Of a stretch of 64,000 nucleotides of DNA, positions 26,754 to 36,495 are shown one piece after another (position 1 is the stretch's first letter; the number at the start of each line of letters is the position of its first letter). The stretch is taken from assembly GCF_001455205.1 (NCBI RefSeq), contig NZ_CP013341.1, forward strand, positions 2,728,001 through 2,792,000, given 5' to 3'. The notes beneath the pieces are model-generated. The model did not search any database. It saw nothing but the letters and a program-made list of their open reading frames with translations, and had not been told where the DNA came from. This stretch comes from Nitrosomonas ureae. Lineage in GTDB: Bacteria; Pseudomonadota; Gammaproteobacteria; Burkholderiales; Nitrosomonadaceae. A program made the translations under genes and the position numbers.

Positions 26754-27332
26754 TTATCCTGCGGCGTTGTTTGAATTGAATTGCTGAGAAATCAATATTA
26801 GGAACGTGTGAATTACAACAGTTATACTTAGATAAAATACAAATGTCTCAACATAGAGGGGAAAGTATTTGATGAGTTGTTCGCCAAATTCATTGAAATT
26901 TGTTTCAGCGATGCGACCGGAAAAGAAATAGAAACCACCGCCAGAAAATAATTGGCATAAGGTTAAACCGGTTATGACACTGATAGAAAGTGGCAATAGA
27001 GTACTCCATGCAAATTGATAGCGCGCTCTGTACCAACGGCCAGTGAGCCATAAAGAAACGTAAGCTGGTAATAGAAATACATAAGCCGGAGTCAAGCAAT
27101 AATCACTTACACCTCCCCAGTGAGTAGCGGCAAAATCCAACCACCAGCTTAATGTAAAAAATCCTAAAAGCGGCCAAGTGGAACGCAGATACACACCGGC
27201 AAAAAAGAAAATGGCCCAGGATGCATCTGCCATGTTATGTATTGAGGCAAAATGATGGCTGCGAGTAAATATCATCAATAATACTAGCAATAATCCTATA
27301 GATATTTGACTGCGAATAGATAAGATCGACAT
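26754..27332 (-). CDS. btuM: BtuM-like solitary ECF-type cobalamin transporter
   Basis: The 192-residue protein has about six hydrophobic helices. Cysteine 79 in SDYCLTPAYVFLLPAY occupies the position of the cobalt-coordinating cysteine (Cys80) known in Thiobacillus denitrificans BtuM. That protein is a solitary S-component that imports and decyanates cobalamin without an ECF motor. The placement between btuB and cobO behind a cobalamin riboswitch strongly supports a role in inner-membrane B12 uptake. The assignment rests on context, topology and this motif rather than on a search. Confidence 0.68.
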   Translation of the reverse strand: MSILSIRSQISIGLLLVLLMIFTRSHHFASIHNMADASWAIFFFAGVYLRSTWPLLGFFTLSWWLDFAATHWGGVSDYCLTPAYVFLLPAYVSLWLTGRWYRARYQFAWSTLLPLSISVITGLTLCQLFSGGGFYFFSGRIAETNFNEFGEQLIKYFPLYVETFVFYLSITVVIHTFLILISQQFNSNNAAG

Positions 27333-27346
27333 ATTGGGTTCCTCTG

Positions 27347-29200
27347 TTAAGGTTGATAACGCACCATGGCAAAGAAGCTTCGCCCTGGTTGATTATAGAA
27401 TGCCGCTGTTTCATAGCGCTCATTAAGTAAATTTTCAATGCGTCCCTGCAGACGCCAGTGTCTATTAAAGTTATATTCAGCGCGAAGATCAAATTTTACA
27501 TAGCTATCCAATTTCAGGGTATTGGCGAGATTATCGTAGCGCTGGCCTTCGACCAGTAGCATTGCGCCTAATGTATATTGACCGAACTGACGATCAGCAT
27601 CCAACCGGAATGATTGTTCAGCCCGCCGTGGCAATATATTACCTCGATTTAATCCGGACGAACGATCTTCTGGGTTCAAAAGGGTCAGGTTACTACTGAG
27701 TTGCCAGCCTTTAATCTGTGTACTCAGTGTGCCTTCAAATCCGCGGATGCGTGCCTTTTCAATATTGGAGAGTGCAATATTATTGAGTGCAAAGGTAGTG
27801 GCATCAAAAGCAATCAGGTCATCAATACGGGTTTCATAAATATTCAATGACCAATTACCCCAATCAGCCTTACCGCGTGTACCGAATTCATAACTGAGTG
27901 AATCTTCCGGACGTAAATTGGGGTTACTAAAATTAGGAAAATACAGATCGTTGAATGTTGGAGCTTTAAAAGCAGTGCCAAAGTTGGCTAGTAGACGGAT
28001 ATTTTCAGTAATTGGATAACCCCAGCCGGCACCGCCTGTCACTCGGCTGCCAAATTGCTGGTTATCGTCATGACGCAGAGATAGTTGAATGTCATGCTTG
28101 GCAAACGTTGCCTGATGTTGCGCAAAAACCCCCCAATTGTTCCGTGAATGAACAGTAAAAGCCTCAGTGCTTCTGACATGGTCTTTTTGATAATCCATAC
28201 CAATAGTCAATAAGTTATTGGAATTCAAGGTAAAATCATTCAATACGGAAATCGTATCACGTATGGTATTAAACCGGCTTTGGAAAGCAGTACCAAGAAA
28301 GTTATCCGAATCTTCCCGGCTGCGTCCGCCTATCAGGCTAATGCGCCAGAAATCCAGTGGGGAATATCGCGCTGTGCCGCCTAGAACTTGTTGCATTAAA
28401 ACAGCTTTGTTGGCAAAGTTGCCATCAAACTGGGTTTTTCCGGCAGATTGCATAAAACTACCGTCAATTTCCAATCCATTCTGAAAGCGATACCCGGCGC
28501 GCGTGGATCCAGCGACATTGCGGTAACCATCACGATCGGGTTCAAGCTCATTAATAAAGCAGCCGGCGCTGCTAGAACCGGTACATGCATTAAATCCTTG
28601 GGTACCAATTCCACTGGCAGTCATATTAAACCAACCTTGCTTGCCACTATACGATAAACCCGTGGAACCTTCTAAGGTACCGTAGCTACCACCCCCAAAG
28701 CCAAAGGTCGGTTTAAGTCCAGCACCGTCGCCTTTGCGCGTAAAAATATGAATGACCCCGCCAATGGCTTCAGAGCCATATAAACTAGAGCGCGGGCCAC
28801 GCACGATCTCAATACGATCAATCTGATCAATAGGAATGTTTTCGAATGCGGTCGTGCCGGATGTGGCCGAGCCGACTTTGATGTTATCGACCATTACCAG
28901 GACATGATCTGATTCGGTACCGCGCATGTGCACAAAGGTGGCTTTACCTGCGCCACCCTGATTAACAATATTGATCCCCGGTACACCACGAAATAAATCT
29001 TGAATCGAACGTGCCTGTTGGCGTTCAATATCTTTGCGCGTGATCATCGTCACCGAAGCCAGCGAAGTATCAGCGGTCTGTGCCGTACGGGTTGCAGTGA
29101 CAATGACAGGTTTTTCCTGATGATCCGCATTCGCTGCGAATAACGATGTAGTAATACCCAGAGATAGCAGGGCCAGCGCCGGAAGGTGGCTTCTTCGCAT
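27347..29200 (-). CDS. btuB: TonB-dependent vitamin B12 receptor
   Basis: BtuB imports cobalamin across the outer membrane using TonB energy. From the ATG at 29200 it has 617 residues, with a cleavable signal peptide (about 1-22) and then a TonB box in KPVIVTATR. A plug domain follows (VMVDNIKVGS, RIEIVRGPRSSLYGSEAIGG), and a beta-barrel ends in GRSFFAMVRYQP with the terminal aromatic pattern typical of outer-membrane proteins. A TTG start at 29236 is less likely. The cobalamin riboswitch lies about 150 bases upstream. exbD elsewhere in the window could help energise it. Confidence 0.92.
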   Translation of the reverse strand: MRRSHLPALALLSLGITTSLFAANADHQEKPVIVTATRTAQTADTSLASVTMITRKDIERQQARSIQDLFRGVPGINIVNQGGAGKATFVHMRGTESDHVLVMVDNIKVGSATSGTTAFENIPIDQIDRIEIVRGPRSSLYGSEAIGGVIHIFTRKGDGAGLKPTFGFGGGSYGTLEGSTGLSYSGKQGWFNMTASGIGTQGFNACTGSSSAGCFINELEPDRDGYRNVAGSTRAGYRFQNGLEIDGSFMQSAGKTQFDGNFANKAVLMQQVLGGTARYSPLDFWRISLIGGRSREDSDNFLGTAFQSRFNTIRDTISVLNDFTLNSNNLLTIGMDYQKDHVRSTEAFTVHSRNNWGVFAQHQATFAKHDIQLSLRHDDNQQFGSRVTGGAGWGYPITENIRLLANFGTAFKAPTFNDLYFPNFSNPNLRPEDSLSYEFGTRGKADWGNWSLNIYETRIDDLIAFDATTFALNNIALSNIEKARIRGFEGTLSTQIKGWQLSSNLTLLNPEDRSSGLNRGNILPRRAEQSFRLDADRQFGQYTLGAMLLVEGQRYDNLANTLKLDSYVKFDLRAEYNFNRHWRLQGRIENLLNERYETAAFYNQPGRSFFAMVRYQP

Positions 29201-29349
29201 GATCTGATTCCTTCGCGCACACCCGCGCGTTTTCAAATTTAGAAATTACGGAATACAGAGGGAGAATTAGAAATAGGGCAAACGGACTAGCCCTTAAAAA
29301 AGCTATTCGAAATGCCACTGATTGCCCTCCGCAATGCCGCAGTATGTCT

Positions 29350-29520
29350 ACTTCAGGCCGGTCTCCGGACTCATGAGCGGAATAAATTCCAGATCTGCGC
29401 CTTCCCGTGAAATCGTTCACAGTGGCATGATGCAGATAATTTACTCATTTACCGTTGCGGGGGCAGTGCTGGCATTGTTTAATTAGTTTGAAACGCACCA
29501 GCTTCCCGTTTAACCTTCAA
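29350..29520 (-). promoter_or_regulatory. cobalamin (B12) riboswitch upstream of btuB
   Basis: On the minus strand the leader contains GGGAAGCTGGTG (about 29497-29508), then CTGCCCCCGCAACGGTAAA (about 29449-29467), GCCACTG, and the B12-box-like ATGAGTCCGGAGACCGGCC (about 29357-29375). These are the conserved blocks of the cobalamin riboswitch, in the right order and spacing. It precedes btuB-btuM-cobO and would turn them off when adenosylcobalamin is plentiful. Confidence 0.92.
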
Positions 29521-29651
29521 GAAAGACACCTGAAGGCACCTGAAATGTGAGGGCGAAACTTACCTGACCTGTGGTAAGGATGTCAAGGTAATTAATAAAT
29601 TGATTCAATGAACATTAAATTCGCGCTTGCGCAGCACGAGGTGGTTCGCAT

Positions 29652-29668
29652 GGCGCGCAAAGCGCGCC
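29652..29668 (-). terminator. GC-rich stem-loop downstream of the sugar dehydrogenase gene
   Basis: GGCGCGC-AAA-GCGCGCC is a perfect 7-bp stem with a three-base loop, in otherwise AT-rich DNA between the sugar dehydrogenase stop and the B12 riboswitch. No U-tract follows on the minus strand. It may act as a terminator or block read-through into the riboswitch. Confidence 0.4.
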
Positions 29669-29751
29669 GGGATATTGTAAGGAATGACGTACATCATTAG
29701 CAATTCGTAATTTGGATGCAGCCAATATGATTAATCATGACATAGTTATTT

Positions 29752-31467
29752 TTACTTAATTCGTTCAAATTGTTTGAGTTCGAATGTCAGGTTTGACTGC
29801 TCCGGTACCTGCTGCAGCTCAACGGAATAGGTGAATATTTGCCCGTTGCTATCCGCAACATTGATAAAAGAAAGGCTGAGTTTGCCAGTAGATTGATCAA
29901 AGGTGGCGCTGTCATCGCGAAAACGATCGGCTAATATCTCAGCATCGATCAGCTCAAAACGCATTGGATCGCTCCCCGAAAGATGCTGCAGGCGAGCGTG
30001 ATAAATCATATTCTCGCCACTTGTTAATGTGACGTTTACTGCTGGTATTTCGAGTAAATTACCTTCAAAGTTTGCATTGGGAACCAGTTTGTAGACCGCG
30101 CCCGTGGTTCCAAATGGCGTACCTGTGGTGTTGCCAAGTACATAAAGTTCGCCATCGCCATCTTGTCCGAAGCCAAGTATCCAGAAACCAGGTTGATCTC
30201 GATCGGCCAAGTCTAATTCAAGAATTTCACTGCCATCGGAATAAAAAATCCGGCCATCGGCATTACCGGTCCTGGCGGTATCGCCAAATACGTATTTTCC
30301 TTGTAGCGCCGGGATAGCATTGCCGCGATAGACGAATCCGCCAATAATGGCAATGCCTTCGTCATGATCATATTGAATCAACGGGTCGATGAAGTTCCCT
30401 GCAACAGTGCCATCGGTTACAAATCCCGGGTCGTTACCATTGGGTTCAAAACGAAAACTGCCTTCTTTCAATCCCCAGCCATAATTTCCTCCGGGTTGAA
30501 TCAGGTTAACTTCTTCAATGTCGTTTTGCCCGACATCGGCTAGTACGAGTGCACCTGTTTGAGAGTCAAAAGAAAATCGAAACGGGTTACGAAAACCGTA
30601 AGCATAAGTTTCCGACAGCATGGTATTCGAACCCACAAAAGGGTTGTCGGCCGGTATGCCATACTTTCCATTGCTTGAATTATTGCCCAATGGGTTGATT
30701 CTGAGTAGGCTACCCAAGGGATTGCCAGGATTTTGCCCGTTACCGTCATCACCGTGACCGATCATAGAATTCTGCCCATCACGATCATCAGCTCCGCCGC
30801 CGTCGCCAAGTGCAATATATAACATACCATCCGGACCAAAATTCAGCGCTCCGCCATTATGATTGAATTGGGGCTGATCGATTGTCAGCAAATCTCGAAC
30901 CCGCTCTATCGCTGCTGGAGGGTCATTTAAGCTGGGAGAGACGAATCGCCACTCGGTAATGACAGAACGATGATCGGCAGTAGTACTTGGAGGGATGGTG
31001 GAAAAATCGCTAGCGTTGATTGCGATTTCTGAATCATAAGTATAAAACAATCCATTGTCGATGTACTGGGGATGGAATGCAAAACCAAGAAAACCACGTT
31101 CATCGTAGGATTCGTCACCAAATGCTCCCAGCGGTACTTGATTCGAAGAAAAGAAATCGATGAGAATTTCTTTTTTGTTTGTAGCCAAATCGATACGCCA
31201 TAATTTGCGATCTTGATCGCTGACGTATAAATGTTCTGTCGCGCCAGGAATGGGAACCGCCCAGTTAGGTGCAGTCAAGCCGGTTGCAATTTGTTTCAAT
31301 CGTAAGCGAATGGAACCTTTCTGAATCGGATCCGGAATAGGATTATCTATACGTTCTCCTGCAGAATTTACAGAAGTTTCAGCAGTATTTTGATCTGTAT
31401 TAATTGCTAATCCGTCAAGTGCAGTACCCAGCAACAATAAAGTTAATAATGGATAAAGGAATTTCAT
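29752..31467 (-). CDS. PQQ-type soluble sugar dehydrogenase (glucose/sorbosone dehydrogenase family), exported
   Basis: The 571-residue protein has a signal peptide (MKFLYPLLTLLLLGTALDG) and a six-bladed propeller of the soluble aldose dehydrogenase/HHIP type. Landmarks are HNGGALNFGPDGMLYIALGD, GNPLGSLLRINP, YGFRNPFRFSFD and DVGQNDIEEVNLI, the calcium- and PQQ-binding regions. An extra C-terminal beta domain of about 110 residues follows the propeller. The ribosome site GGGAGG precedes the ATG. No PQQ synthesis genes are in view, so cofactor use is inferred from the family. Confidence 0.85.
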   Translation of the reverse strand: MKFLYPLLTLLLLGTALDGLAINTDQNTAETSVNSAGERIDNPIPDPIQKGSIRLRLKQIATGLTAPNWAVPIPGATEHLYVSDQDRKLWRIDLATNKKEILIDFFSSNQVPLGAFGDESYDERGFLGFAFHPQYIDNGLFYTYDSEIAINASDFSTIPPSTTADHRSVITEWRFVSPSLNDPPAAIERVRDLLTIDQPQFNHNGGALNFGPDGMLYIALGDGGGADDRDGQNSMIGHGDDGNGQNPGNPLGSLLRINPLGNNSSNGKYGIPADNPFVGSNTMLSETYAYGFRNPFRFSFDSQTGALVLADVGQNDIEEVNLIQPGGNYGWGLKEGSFRFEPNGNDPGFVTDGTVAGNFIDPLIQYDHDEGIAIIGGFVYRGNAIPALQGKYVFGDTARTGNADGRIFYSDGSEILELDLADRDQPGFWILGFGQDGDGELYVLGNTTGTPFGTTGAVYKLVPNANFEGNLLEIPAVNVTLTSGENMIYHARLQHLSGSDPMRFELIDAEILADRFRDDSATFDQSTGKLSLSFINVADSNGQIFTYSVELQQVPEQSNLTFELKQFERIK

Positions 31468-31808
31468 TTTGAAACCTCCCGTGGGTGGAATTCGGTCTTA
31501 TATGTTTTTAAATAATCATTTTTCGGGTGCCTTTAAGTTAATGTGAAAATAGCAGTTTCATTATAAAAGGAAATGATTGTTACTGAAAAGCTATCGCGAT
31601 CAGGTAAAAGTTTACAGCTGTTAATGATGTAATTATTAAAAGCTATCATTGATTAGAACTGGGGAAACTGCGGTTATCAAGCAAAATCACGGTAAAGTGA
31701 TCGTTTTTGACCTGATAGGCAATCTTTGCTACATTGCTTCCAGGTGATGAAATCGTCATCTTTCTGGCGTAGGTATTCGATGGTTCACACCCTTTATGGA
31801 TTCCACAG
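31468..31808. other. divergent intergenic region, no gene seen
   Basis: About 340 bases separate the sugar dehydrogenase and the GCS2 gene on opposite strands and must hold both promoters. A TTGACC at about 31708 with TACATT 17 bases downstream is a possible weak promoter for the plus-strand gene. Nothing else was recognised. Confidence 0.35.
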
Positions 31809-33233
31809 ATGGGACAAGAAATTAACCAAACGCAATTTAATGAACAAGCCTTTAAAGAATATAATCGTCGTTTGCTTAATGAAGCAGAATTGTTGCAGAC
31901 CCAGCTAACAAAAAGATGTTTTTCGGATATTGGTGAAATTTGCGGATATGAACTGGAGTTCTGGCTGATTGATCACAATTATTTTCCGTCTCCAATTAAT
32001 CAAGCTTTTTTGACGCGCCTCAACAATCCCTTGGTGGTGCCGGAGCTTTCATGTTTCAATGCGGAACTCAATGGGGTTCCGTTGCCGTTAAGAGGGGATG
32101 TGTTGACGGCAATCTCCAAGGAATTAAGCCAAAACTGGTTGCAATGTCAGGAAGCGGCGCATGGAATGGATAGCGTGTTAATGATGATTGGTATCTTGCC
32201 CACCGTACGGCAAAAGGATCTTTGTCTCAGCAATATGTCCGATCTTAAACGTTATCGCGCGTTAAATGAGCAGGTGGTAACGCAGCGGGTTGGTCGGCCA
32301 CTTCGGATTCGCATTCAAGGGCGTGAAAATCTGGATATCAATCATCCGGATGTGATGATGGAGGCTGCTGCCACATCGTTTCAGATTCACTTACAAAGCG
32401 CTCAACGCGATGCGGTTCGTTATTTCAATGCCTCGATCATAGCAGCAGGACCTTTACTGGCGGCGGCAGGAAATTCTCCTTTTTTGTTTGATACCGATCT
32501 GTGGGATGAAACACGCGTGCCATTGTTTGAGCAGTCGGTTGAAATCGTGGATGAAGCAAATTTGGAAAATCATCGTGTCAGTTTTGGGCAAGGCTACGCA
32601 CGAGAATCTTTGTTTGAGTGCTTTGCACACAACATTGCAACACATCCAGTCTTGCTTCCTATGTTAATGGATACCCCACCGCAGCAGTTTGAACACCTTA
32701 GATTGCACAATGGAACTATCTGGCGTTGGATCAGACCTTTGATTGGTTTCGATCATGATGGAACTCCGCATTTACGGATTGAACAACGTGTATTGCCCTC
32801 CGGTCCGACTATAGTCGATATGATGGCAAATGCAACCTTATACTTTGGCTTGGTTCGTTTCCTTGCCGGTCTGGATGATGCACCTGAATCCCGGCTCAGT
32901 TTTGATCAGGCGCGCAATAATTTTTATGCTGCGGCACGCGAAGGATTACGTGCGCAGATGGTGTGGTGGAATGACAGTGTAACTGATGCAAAGACATTGT
33001 TTATGGAAGAAATTTTACCTATGGCACGACAGGGGTTAAAAGATCTGAAAATTGACAAGGCAGATATTGATCATTATCTGGGTGTTATTGAAATGCGTGT
33101 TCAATCTGGCCAAACCGGTGCCGTTTGGCAGCGGGCTTACCGTGAGAAACACCAGGCGGATAATCTGCAACTTGTAGCTGCTTATCTGGAAAAACAGCGC
33201 AGTGGCGCGCCGGTGTACGAGTGGGAAATATAA
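31809..33233 (+). CDS. GCS2-family carboxylate-amine ligase (glutamate-cysteine ligase-like)
   Basis: The 474-residue protein belongs to the GCS2/YbdK branch of the glutamine synthetase-like amidoligases. It has GYELEFWLID with the metal-binding acidic pair near residue 48, AATSFQIHLQ, and HLRIEQRVLPSGPT later. Members join an amino compound to a carboxylate with ATP, and the substrate is not predictable. The stop is two bases before the next gene, an M14-like amidohydrolase. Such ligase/hydrolase pairs are known to process small peptides or glutathione-like metabolites. Confidence 0.8.
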   Translation: MGQEINQTQFNEQAFKEYNRRLLNEAELLQTQLTKRCFSDIGEICGYELEFWLIDHNYFPSPINQAFLTRLNNPLVVPELSCFNAELNGVPLPLRGDVLTAISKELSQNWLQCQEAAHGMDSVLMMIGILPTVRQKDLCLSNMSDLKRYRALNEQVVTQRVGRPLRIRIQGRENLDINHPDVMMEAAATSFQIHLQSAQRDAVRYFNASIIAAGPLLAAAGNSPFLFDTDLWDETRVPLFEQSVEIVDEANLENHRVSFGQGYARESLFECFAHNIATHPVLLPMLMDTPPQQFEHLRLHNGTIWRWIRPLIGFDHDGTPHLRIEQRVLPSGPTIVDMMANATLYFGLVRFLAGLDDAPESRLSFDQARNNFYAAAREGLRAQMVWWNDSVTDAKTLFMEEILPMARQGLKDLKIDKADIDHYLGVIEMRVQSGQTGAVWQRAYREKHQADNLQLVAAYLEKQRSGAPVYEWEI

Positions 33234-33235
33234 GT

Positions 33236-34255
33236 ATGCTGACCGAATTGGAAAATTTACCGGAGGGCTTGCTGCAAATTGAAGCTAAAGAGCTGCATAC
33301 GGTTTTAACCGGTCCAACCTTGATTCACCTTCCTGGGCGCCGGGATGCACCATTATTTGTATCCGTTTTGCTTCATGGCAATGAAGATACCGGTTTAAAA
33401 GCGGTACAGGAAGTATTGAAGAAATATCAAAATGCTGCATTGCCTCGCGCACTTTCACTTTTTGTTGGCAATGTTGACGCTGCGCGTCAAGGTGTACGGC
33501 GCCTGGAAAGACAATTAGACTATAACCGCATTTGGTCAGCAGGAAACAATGATACGGCTCCGGAACATCACATGACACGCAAGGTAACTGAAATAATGAC
33601 GCAGCGCGGGGTATTTGCGAGTATAGATATCCATAATAACAGTGGATTAAATCCCCACTATGCGTGTATTAATCGCTTGGATAATGCCTTTCTGCACCTG
33701 GCCACAATGTTTTCACGTATTGTCGTATATTTCACTTCCCCTAAAGGAGTGCAATCCGAAGCCTTTGCCAATCTTTGTCCAGCAGTGACCTTGGAGTGTG
33801 GAAAACCTGGGGGAAGAAGTGGGGTAGATCATGCTGCAGTTTTTGTTGAAGGTGCATTACATTTATCCAGCTTTCCAACGCATCCCGTGGCCCAGCACGA
33901 TCTTGATTTGTTTCGCAGTGTCGCTGTGGTTACGGTGCCGGAGACGGTAAGTTTAAGCATTGGTGCTGGCTCGTCGGATTTGTGTTTGGAAGAGTGCATT
34001 GATCAATACAATTTTCGTGAATTAAAGACGGGCACCCGGTTAGGACGCGTGGCGGATGAAAGTCTAATACCACTTTGCACCCGCAATGCAATTGATCATG
34101 ATATCAGTGATTATTATTTTGAAATTAAAGCAGGAGAGTTAATAACCCGGCGTCCTGTCATGCCCGCTATGCTTACGCGGGACACCAGGATCATCCGCCA
34201 GGATTGCTTGTGTTATTTGATGGAGCGTTTGGAAACGCTATCCACTGAAATTTGA
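33236..34255 (+). CDS. succinylglutamate desuccinylase/aspartoacylase family zinc hydrolase
   Basis: The 339-residue protein is an M14-like zinc amidohydrolase. Ligands His47 and Glu50 lie in LLHGNED, and the third ligand His133 in SIDIHNNSG. LECGKPGG resembles the substrate-carboxylate region. The start is the ATG at 33236, two bases after the GCS2 stop. An upstream GTG frame is only overlap. The tight coupling to an amidoligase suggests a make-and-cleave pair acting on the same amide. The substrate is unknown. Confidence 0.82.
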   Translation: MLTELENLPEGLLQIEAKELHTVLTGPTLIHLPGRRDAPLFVSVLLHGNEDTGLKAVQEVLKKYQNAALPRALSLFVGNVDAARQGVRRLERQLDYNRIWSAGNNDTAPEHHMTRKVTEIMTQRGVFASIDIHNNSGLNPHYACINRLDNAFLHLATMFSRIVVYFTSPKGVQSEAFANLCPAVTLECGKPGGRSGVDHAAVFVEGALHLSSFPTHPVAQHDLDLFRSVAVVTVPETVSLSIGAGSSDLCLEECIDQYNFRELKTGTRLGRVADESLIPLCTRNAIDHDISDYYFEIKAGELITRRPVMPAMLTRDTRIIRQDCLCYLMERLETLSTEI

Positions 34256-34320
34256 TGTGATTTCTGTTGCGGGAACTGATTATCGAGATCGAATGCCAGA
34301 AATAAGTGATGACAAATTAT

Positions 34321-35436
34321 CTAAAACTTGATGCCTGTTCCAACAAGCTCCGCAGAAATAATTTTGTATGAGAAATTCTCAGGGTCGAGGTTATCCAGTG
34401 AATTTCCATCAATTTCTGCATGAGGATACATGAAGAAAGGAAACTTGCTGGAACTATTGGGACTTATCGCTATATCTTCGGCATGATTAAATGCCAGCCA
34501 ATTCATTTCCCAAGCGCCAAAGAATTTTTCTCTGAGTTGTATGATTTTTGCATCATCCAGTGTCAGGCCGCCCAGTTTTAATACTTGCAGGACATCGGAC
34601 GGATTGACCGGTATCCATCCGCGCCCTGCCAGAAAGAATTCCGCACGACAATGCTGAGATTGACTGATATCGCCGTATTTTCCGATACTCTCATGCAAAT
34701 CTGAATCGTTGATGCGAATGCCATACTGGTTTCTTGCCGGAATATCGGCTGCTTTCAGAAGTGCAACCAACAATGAATTGAGATCAACACATTTTCCGCT
34801 TAACTCGTTATTTTCAAGCATGTATGTAACATTTCCTTGACCGCGCCCACGAGCATTTTCATCATATTGTGTATTATTGATAATCCAGTCATAAATAGCT
34901 CTCGCTTGTTCTAATGGGGTGGAGGCATTTTTCTCCTTGATGATTGCGTGGGCGGTTTCGCGCACAATGCCATTGGTAGGCTTTAACTGGGTCGGATTAA
35001 TATAATTCCTGATACTATTTGGCAATGCTTGGTTTTTATTTTCCGGATAAAGCGTCGGATCAATGGCATGATGAACAGTTTTGACAATACAGTTGACAGT
35101 GACATGCCGCCGATCGCTTTGTTCTTTACCATGCCATTCGGCTTTAAAAATAGGGAATGGGTCTTTACCTAAGGTAGAGAATGAAGCTTTAGTCGTGTTG
35201 CCATACCAGTTGCTACCTTGAGTAAATTGAAAAATAGTGTCAGAGTCATTGCTGTCGGGCAATGGGAGCCATAAGTGTGCGGATTTACCATGCGCTGGAA
35301 GAGTAACTTGATAAGTTATACGATAACTGGTCCAGTTACTGTGATCGGAGGATAGCAATTGCGTCGCGATGGAAGGTGAAGCAGAAAGGGATAACGCACT
35401 GGTGCCGAATAGTTTTATAAAGTCTCTGCGTCTCAT
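34321..35436 (-). CDS. transglutaminase-like protein with Tat signal
   Basis: The 371-residue protein starts with a twin-arginine signal (RRRDFIKLFG), so it is probably exported folded. A transglutaminase-like cysteine protease core follows, with the triad Cys216 (SGKCVDLN), His262 (SQHCRAEFF) and Asp281 (VNPSD). A beta-rich N-terminal domain precedes it. Bacterial members are usually peptidases rather than cross-linkers. It ends 65 bases after the amidohydrolase gene on the opposite strand and is divergent from an esterase. Confidence 0.82.
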   Translation of the reverse strand: MRRRDFIKLFGTSALSLSASPSIATQLLSSDHSNWTSYRITYQVTLPAHGKSAHLWLPLPDSNDSDTIFQFTQGSNWYGNTTKASFSTLGKDPFPIFKAEWHGKEQSDRRHVTVNCIVKTVHHAIDPTLYPENKNQALPNSIRNYINPTQLKPTNGIVRETAHAIIKEKNASTPLEQARAIYDWIINNTQYDENARGRGQGNVTYMLENNELSGKCVDLNSLLVALLKAADIPARNQYGIRINDSDLHESIGKYGDISQSQHCRAEFFLAGRGWIPVNPSDVLQVLKLGGLTLDDAKIIQLREKFFGAWEMNWLAFNHAEDIAISPNSSSKFPFFMYPHAEIDGNSLDNLDPENFSYKIISAELVGTGIKF

Positions 35437-35530
35437 GGCTTCCTTTGTATCTTCTGATACTTAAATTTAAGTTGAGCAGATTTTATCCTATCAATTTATT
35501 ATGTCAATGTGATGAGAGTTATTGCTGTAT

Positions 35531-36226
35531 ATGATGACAAAAACAACCCAATTTTTATCCGCCATTGAAATTGAAACAGCTCCTAATCCAATCTACGCCA
35601 TTATTTGGTTACATGGACTGGGCGCCGATGGGAATGACTTTGTGCCCATTGTCAATGAGTTGGGGTTGTCAGCCGAAAAACCGACTCGATTTGTTTTTCC
35701 ACATGCCCCCGAGCGTCCAATCAGTATCAATAATGGGTACATTATGCGTGCCTGGTATGATATTTTTTCTTCTGATTTCAATGATCATCAAGATGAATCC
35801 GGCATCCGCAGCTCCCAGATAGCGATAACTGCTTTAATTGAAAGGGAAATGCAACGTGGAATATCAGCAAAAAATATTTTCTTGGCGGGATTTTCTCAAG
35901 GAGGGGCTCTGGCATTGCATATTGGACTGCGTCATTCTTTGCGGCTGGGTGGAATTGTCGCATTATCATGCTACTTGCCACTTGCCAAAACTTTTGCAGC
36001 AGAGATCAATGCGATGAATGCTGCGATACCCATATTTATGGCGCATGGCAGTTTTGATACGGTAATCCCTATCTCAAACGCTGTAGCTTCGAGAGGAAAA
36101 TTGTTAGCCGCTGACTATCGAGTTGAATGGCATGAGTATCCAATGGCGCACTCCGTGTGTGGACAGGAAATAGCTGATATCAGTAATTGGCTACAGCGAA
36201 CCCTAGATGACAGTGGCAGAATATAG
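35531..36226 (+). CDS. carboxylesterase/phospholipase family alpha/beta hydrolase
   Basis: The 231-residue protein is a small serine esterase of the FrsA/YpfH carboxylesterase type. The nucleophile Ser122 lies in AGFSQGG, Asp176 in GSFDTVIP, and His207 in MAHSV. WLHGLGADGNDF forms the oxyanion region. The ATG at 35531 is chosen over a TTG at 35522. Typical members hydrolyse short acyl esters and lack a signal peptide, as here. The true substrate is unknown. Confidence 0.88.
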   Translation: MMTKTTQFLSAIEIETAPNPIYAIIWLHGLGADGNDFVPIVNELGLSAEKPTRFVFPHAPERPISINNGYIMRAWYDIFSSDFNDHQDESGIRSSQIAITALIEREMQRGISAKNIFLAGFSQGGALALHIGLRHSLRLGGIVALSCYLPLAKTFAAEINAMNAAIPIFMAHGSFDTVIPISNAVASRGKLLAADYRVEWHEYPMAHSVCGQEIADISNWLQRTLDDSGRI

Positions 36227-36495
36227 CTGAACGCTAAGCTTTATTGCGCTAGTAAAACCAAACCCGGATTACCATGGTGATTGACTGAACCCAAGAATGC
36301 AATCAGGTATACTGAGCGGGTTGGTGAAAAATATTTTCAGGAAAATCGATACTCAGTAGAAGCTGTTATTATATTTGATAAATTTATATTTTAGAACCGT
36401 TTCTAACGCTGCATCGATAATGCAAACAGCTTCTTAATCATTCACTTTACTTAAAACGTTACACTATTTTTCAAAATTTTTAATTATCATAAACT

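Noticed and set aside
36227..36495. SAM riboswitch before metK
   Set aside because: None of the conserved blocks of known SAM riboswitch classes was seen.
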